Below, one piece after another: positions 61,122-64,000 of a stretch of DNA of 64,000 nucleotides. Position 1 is the stretch's first letter; every line of letters begins with the position of its first letter. Both the position numbers and the translations under genes were made by a program. The stretch is taken from contig CM055100.1 in the NCBI GenBank assembly GCA_029204225.1, forward strand, positions 2,718,451 through 2,782,450. The letters are read 5' to 3'. Origin of the DNA: Diphasiastrum complanatum. Taxonomy: Eukaryota > Streptophyta > Lycopodiopsida > Lycopodiales > Lycopodiaceae. The notes beneath the pieces are model-generated. The model saw nothing but the letters and a program-made list of their open reading frames with translations. It ran no database searches and was not told the origin of the DNA.

Positions 61122-63480
61122 TCATCTAATTTTCTCTTCATGTATGAACTTGCATGCTTTTCTGAACTTCTTGTATTGTGTGGACTTTGTTATATGTCGA
61201 ATTTGAACTTTGCAGTAGAACCACTGAAACAATTGACATATGTAGTTTCATTTTTCATTGGTTCTTCCATGTTGTGTATTTCGATGAAATGTTGCTCGTG
61301 CTTGCCAGTGTGACTTCTCCATCCCTTGTGATGACCATACACTCAAGCTTCCATATGTATTTGCAAAAAATGCTGTATGATCTCTTAGTATGTGCTGCAT
61401 ATGTCAAAATCATAATGCTAGTCTTATGTTTGGATTTAAATATATATTTAAATTTGAATGCATTTTAAGAATTTAATACTAACCATGTAATGAGTGATGT
61501 GATCATCTCCCCATGCTTTTGATACTGCATTAACAAACTCGACACAAGTCCTTTGGACAAATTTCTTATCAATATCATAGTATTTTTCTTTTCTTAAAAT
61601 AGCAATCATACTATCAAGCTTTTTCCATACATCAACATTTAGTACTCTGGTTTTGCCGTCTTTCTCGAAGTCCTGAGTAGCAGCAATAATATCTGTCCAG
61701 ACTGAGTGTTGAATATTAGAAGCCCTACCAGTATGATTTGATAGGAAACGACGTGCTTTTGCTCCTCCTATGCTTGGCTTAGTTGGCATGTTTACATTCT
61801 TTCCTGAAAGCTTTTCATCTTTTTGAATTTTGACATGTCATTTATGGAGTCTTGCTTTTGATAAAACATCTTTTAATCGAGAGATAGCTTCCTTTGCTAA
61901 TGATGTTGGCTTAGTATTCCAAGCAGAAACTACATGAAGATAAATGAATTTTTTCTATTAATCTAACTTCTGCATGAAGAGTGCAAACATGCACATTTTT
62001 TAAGGGGATAGGCAACACATACTTCCAGTTTGGATCTGCATATTCTTTATAATCTATGTGCTCCTAGTTACAACTTTTGCCATTTTCATACAGTACAAAC
62101 AAGGGTGTTTTGATGTAGCACCGCGAGAGACAATATACATACATTTTAATGTTTTCAAATCACTTGCTAAGTGCCATTCAACATTGAAGTCTCCAACTCC
62201 TAGAACATTGAGAAGTCCTCCATCCATATGGTCCTTGATGATCTTAGGATAAGATGTCCTTGAGAATATCCATGATAATATATCATGATTCTCTTTTAGC
62301 ACCTGTCCAAAAAAATTAATCAGACTTAATTTACAATGTATTAAGACTATTTAATGAATGTAATGTAATAATGAGGCTAGTTACTTGAAACGCTGCCAAC
62401 CACCATATATCATTTTATGACTGGACACTGAATCTGAAATCTTCTTGGTTCTTTGTTTGTGATTGAGCACCATTCATGAGAGTTATACTAACCCTCTCCA
62501 TCTTCTGCCCTTTCACAATTTCTGACTCATCTAACTTAAGTACTATGATTATTTTGCCATTCACTTTCTCATAGGTTATATCATAGAATGTGACGATGTA
62601 TCTCATCAAGTAATTTAGATCAACAAATAAATTGTTTGATGAATTATAGAATATCGATCTTCCATCAGTTTCATACACCTCCTCAATATGAAATGGAGTT
62701 CCAGTGATCTTATGCATACCTATGTTTAATGTATCCCTCTCTTTCTTCAAGTGATATGTCCTAGGGATTGGGACTTTTCTAATTTGAACTTTCTTAAAAG
62801 CTTCTCTAATTAGTTTAAATATTGTTGCATATGCTTCCCTGCTAATACCCGCAAAATCACAAGCACCCTGAACTATAGTCTTATCTAAATTTTTTTGAAT
62901 GTCCACCATCAAAGACTCTGCTATTTTACACTTTACATTTGAAATCCTATTGTTCATCATGATATGCTCAGTGGATTTGCAAGTCAATATTGTGCCCAAT
63001 GACATTCCTAGTGAAGCATTGTCTTTAATATTCCGAGGAGCTACTAATGCAGATCTGCAAAAAAAACAGATAGTTAACAGAATATCACCATAGCTGAGAT
63101 TAAATCCAAATGTCATTGAAAAACTTATAAAAATCTGAATATGCTTACTTGAATGCATGGATCCTTCTATTTCGATAACCTCCTTTTGAAAGCGTTTGAA
63201 TATCCTTGCAACTTTTTCACTTTCGCTTCTTACTTTCAGCCTTCTTCTTTGCCAAATCCACATCCTTCAATAATTGTAAGTTTTCAATACGAATAGACTG
63301 TAAGATTGATTGCATTTGCTCTAGTTCTGATTTGATATTGATTGTTATCTTCTGTAATGATTCATTATTTTTTTTAAATTGTTCATTTTCTTCTAATGTC
63401 TTTTGGAGATGACAATCTCTATTCTGACAATAAGAGGATATCCTAATCAACTCACCTTCTAAAAAGTGAACTTTATTCAT
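61122..63480 (-). pseudogene. Element gene4, copy B: transposase-like protein, five exons
   Basis: Exon 1 (63480-63149) is a coiled coil ('LEENEQFKKNNESLQKIT') with one TGA, then 'SKGGYRNRRIHAF'. Exon 2 (63054-62385) holds 'GISREAYATIFKLI' and 'IIVLKLDESEIVKG' with a candidate first catalytic Asp, and a TAA near its end. Exon 3 (62302 to about 61950) has 'DILSWIFSRT', 'EWHLASDLKTLKCM' (second Asp), 'KHPCLYC' and, after a frameshift, 'NVHVCTLHAEVRLIEKI'. Exon 4 (61929-61484) has 'KPSIGGAKARRFL' and ends 'DDHITHYM'. Exon 5 (61394-61122) has 'SLSVWSSQGMEKSHWQAR' with a candidate Glu. Junctions with GT/AG sites are in phase at introns 1, 2 and 4. The pattern resembles unnamed transposase-like proteins I recall from cnidarians and sponges. 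Copy A lacks it. Confidence 0.7.
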
Positions 63481-63646
63481 ATAAAGTTGTTATATAGAGA
63501 TATCAATACATCTGGATGCATTGAGTGCTTGATGATGCCCACCATTAGATCATATCCCTATAATGTAAACTGATCACAACCGTTCAAGGAAAACAAGTTT
63601 CCCTCCAAAAGACCATAATTTAAAAAAAAACCTTTCATAAGGGGTC

Positions 63647-63761
63647 ATATTTCTAAGTTTAACAAGGCAAGGCATTTTTATTGGTTTGGTACCATAAGGG
63701 AGAAACCATTTCATGATGTTTCAAAGAGCGTATAAAATGTAATGACCATAATATAGAGCCC

Positions 63762-63765
<4 letters not shown>
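63647..63765. other. Flank right of the multigene element
   Basis: No gene seen. The plus-strand sequence after GGGGTC is ATATTTCTAAG; ATATT also occurs in the left flank at 49848-49852, but its spacing from the element end differs, so it is not a convincing target duplication. Confidence 0.4.

Positions 63766-63830
<65 letters not shown>
63766..63830. repeat. (GA)n microsatellite
   Basis: About 28 GA units followed by GGGAGAG. Frames through it are artefacts. Confidence 0.95.
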
Positions 63831-64000
63831 TTTATTAGAGAATTATGTGGAAAGATTATGATTTTTAGGGATAATGAGGAATTTGAGTTTTGGTGTATTT
63901 TATGTCTTGTTTGTTCTGGGAACAGAACATGTTGTAATGTTATGTCCCGATCCAATTATGAGGATATTGATGATCCTTAGGGCAGTGAGACCTCCAAAAG

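Larger units (their letters stand above)
49859..63646. mobile_element. Multigene H3/Ulp1 element, copy B (about 8.7 kb after removing a nested retrotransposon)
   Basis: Four spliced genes form two tail-to-tail pairs: gene1 (+) against gene2 (-), then gene3 (+) against gene4 (-), with genes 2 and 3 sharing a divergent promoter. The left end (GACCCTTCGTAAAGATAC) and the reverse complement of the right end (GACCCCTTATGAAAGGTT) resemble each other, giving candidate terminal inverted repeats; similarity is imperfect and no target duplication is certain. Copy A supports the left boundary. The gene content does not match any transposon or virus class I know. All four genes are interrupted by stops or frameshifts, so this copy is probably inactive. 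Confidence 0.75.

Noticed and set aside
49859-63646. Endogenous giant-virus or Polinton origin for the histone and protease genes
   Set aside because: No polymerase B, capsid, ATPase or retroviral-type integrase is visible, and the genes have several plant-like introns. A DNA transposon fits better, though I cannot exclude a very old viral source.

Overview
The window looks like nuclear DNA of a land plant with a large, repeat-rich genome. It is AT-rich and gene-poor, full of Ty1/copia-type LTR retrotransposon debris with initiator-Met-tRNA primer sites, and has a plant-type QALGGH zinc-finger fragment and long CT/GA/CA microsatellites. I cannot place the species. Only two ordinary host genes are supported: the 3' part of a large Ser-rich protein gene at the left edge (2-1777, possibly PCH1-like) and an intronless gene for a mitochondrial-type DUF3429/TMEM69-like membrane protein (43396-44460).

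Layout. 1-1.8 kb: host gene. 3.6-13.5 kb: nested, decayed copia and gypsy fragments with two small terminal-inverted-repeat elements. 13.5-19.3 kb: no clear gene, then a microsatellite and G-rich island holding a ZAT-type zinc-finger fragment. 19.4-25.7 kb: a copia element and a second copia fragment. 25.7-33 kb: AT-rich, no clear gene, with a large foldback repeat. 33-34.9 kb: a broken unknown gene. 34.9-38.4 kb: partial copy A of a multigene element. 39.3-43.1 kb: a gutted copia. 43.4-44.5 kb: DUF3429 gene. 45-49.8 kb: unassigned DNA and copia scraps. 49.86-63.65 kb: a much fuller copy (B) of the multigene element, split by a 5.06-kb gag-only LTR retrotransposon with a perfect 5-bp target duplication.

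The main discovery is the multigene element. With the younger retrotransposon removed, copy B is about 8.7 kb and carries four spliced genes in two convergent pairs: gene1 (+), gene2 (-), a divergent promoter, gene3 (+), gene4 (-). Gene2 encodes a complete histone H3-fold domain with an H3-like N-terminal tail. A linker joins it across an intron to a Ulp1/C48-type cysteine protease domain. Gene4 encodes a transposase-like protein with conserved acidic residues and Cys/His pairs. Genes 1 and 3 are unrecognised. Copy A confirms gene1, the gene2 linker, the splice sites and the protease. Candidate inverted ends lie near 49.86 and 63.65 kb. I know of no described transposon combining a histone H3 domain with a Ulp1 protease and this transposase.

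All genes in both copies carry stops or frameshifts. Several stops could come from C-to-T changes, so these copies are probably dead members of a family whose active copies should be sought elsewhere in the genome. Similarity statements rest on motif reading by eye; no search was run.
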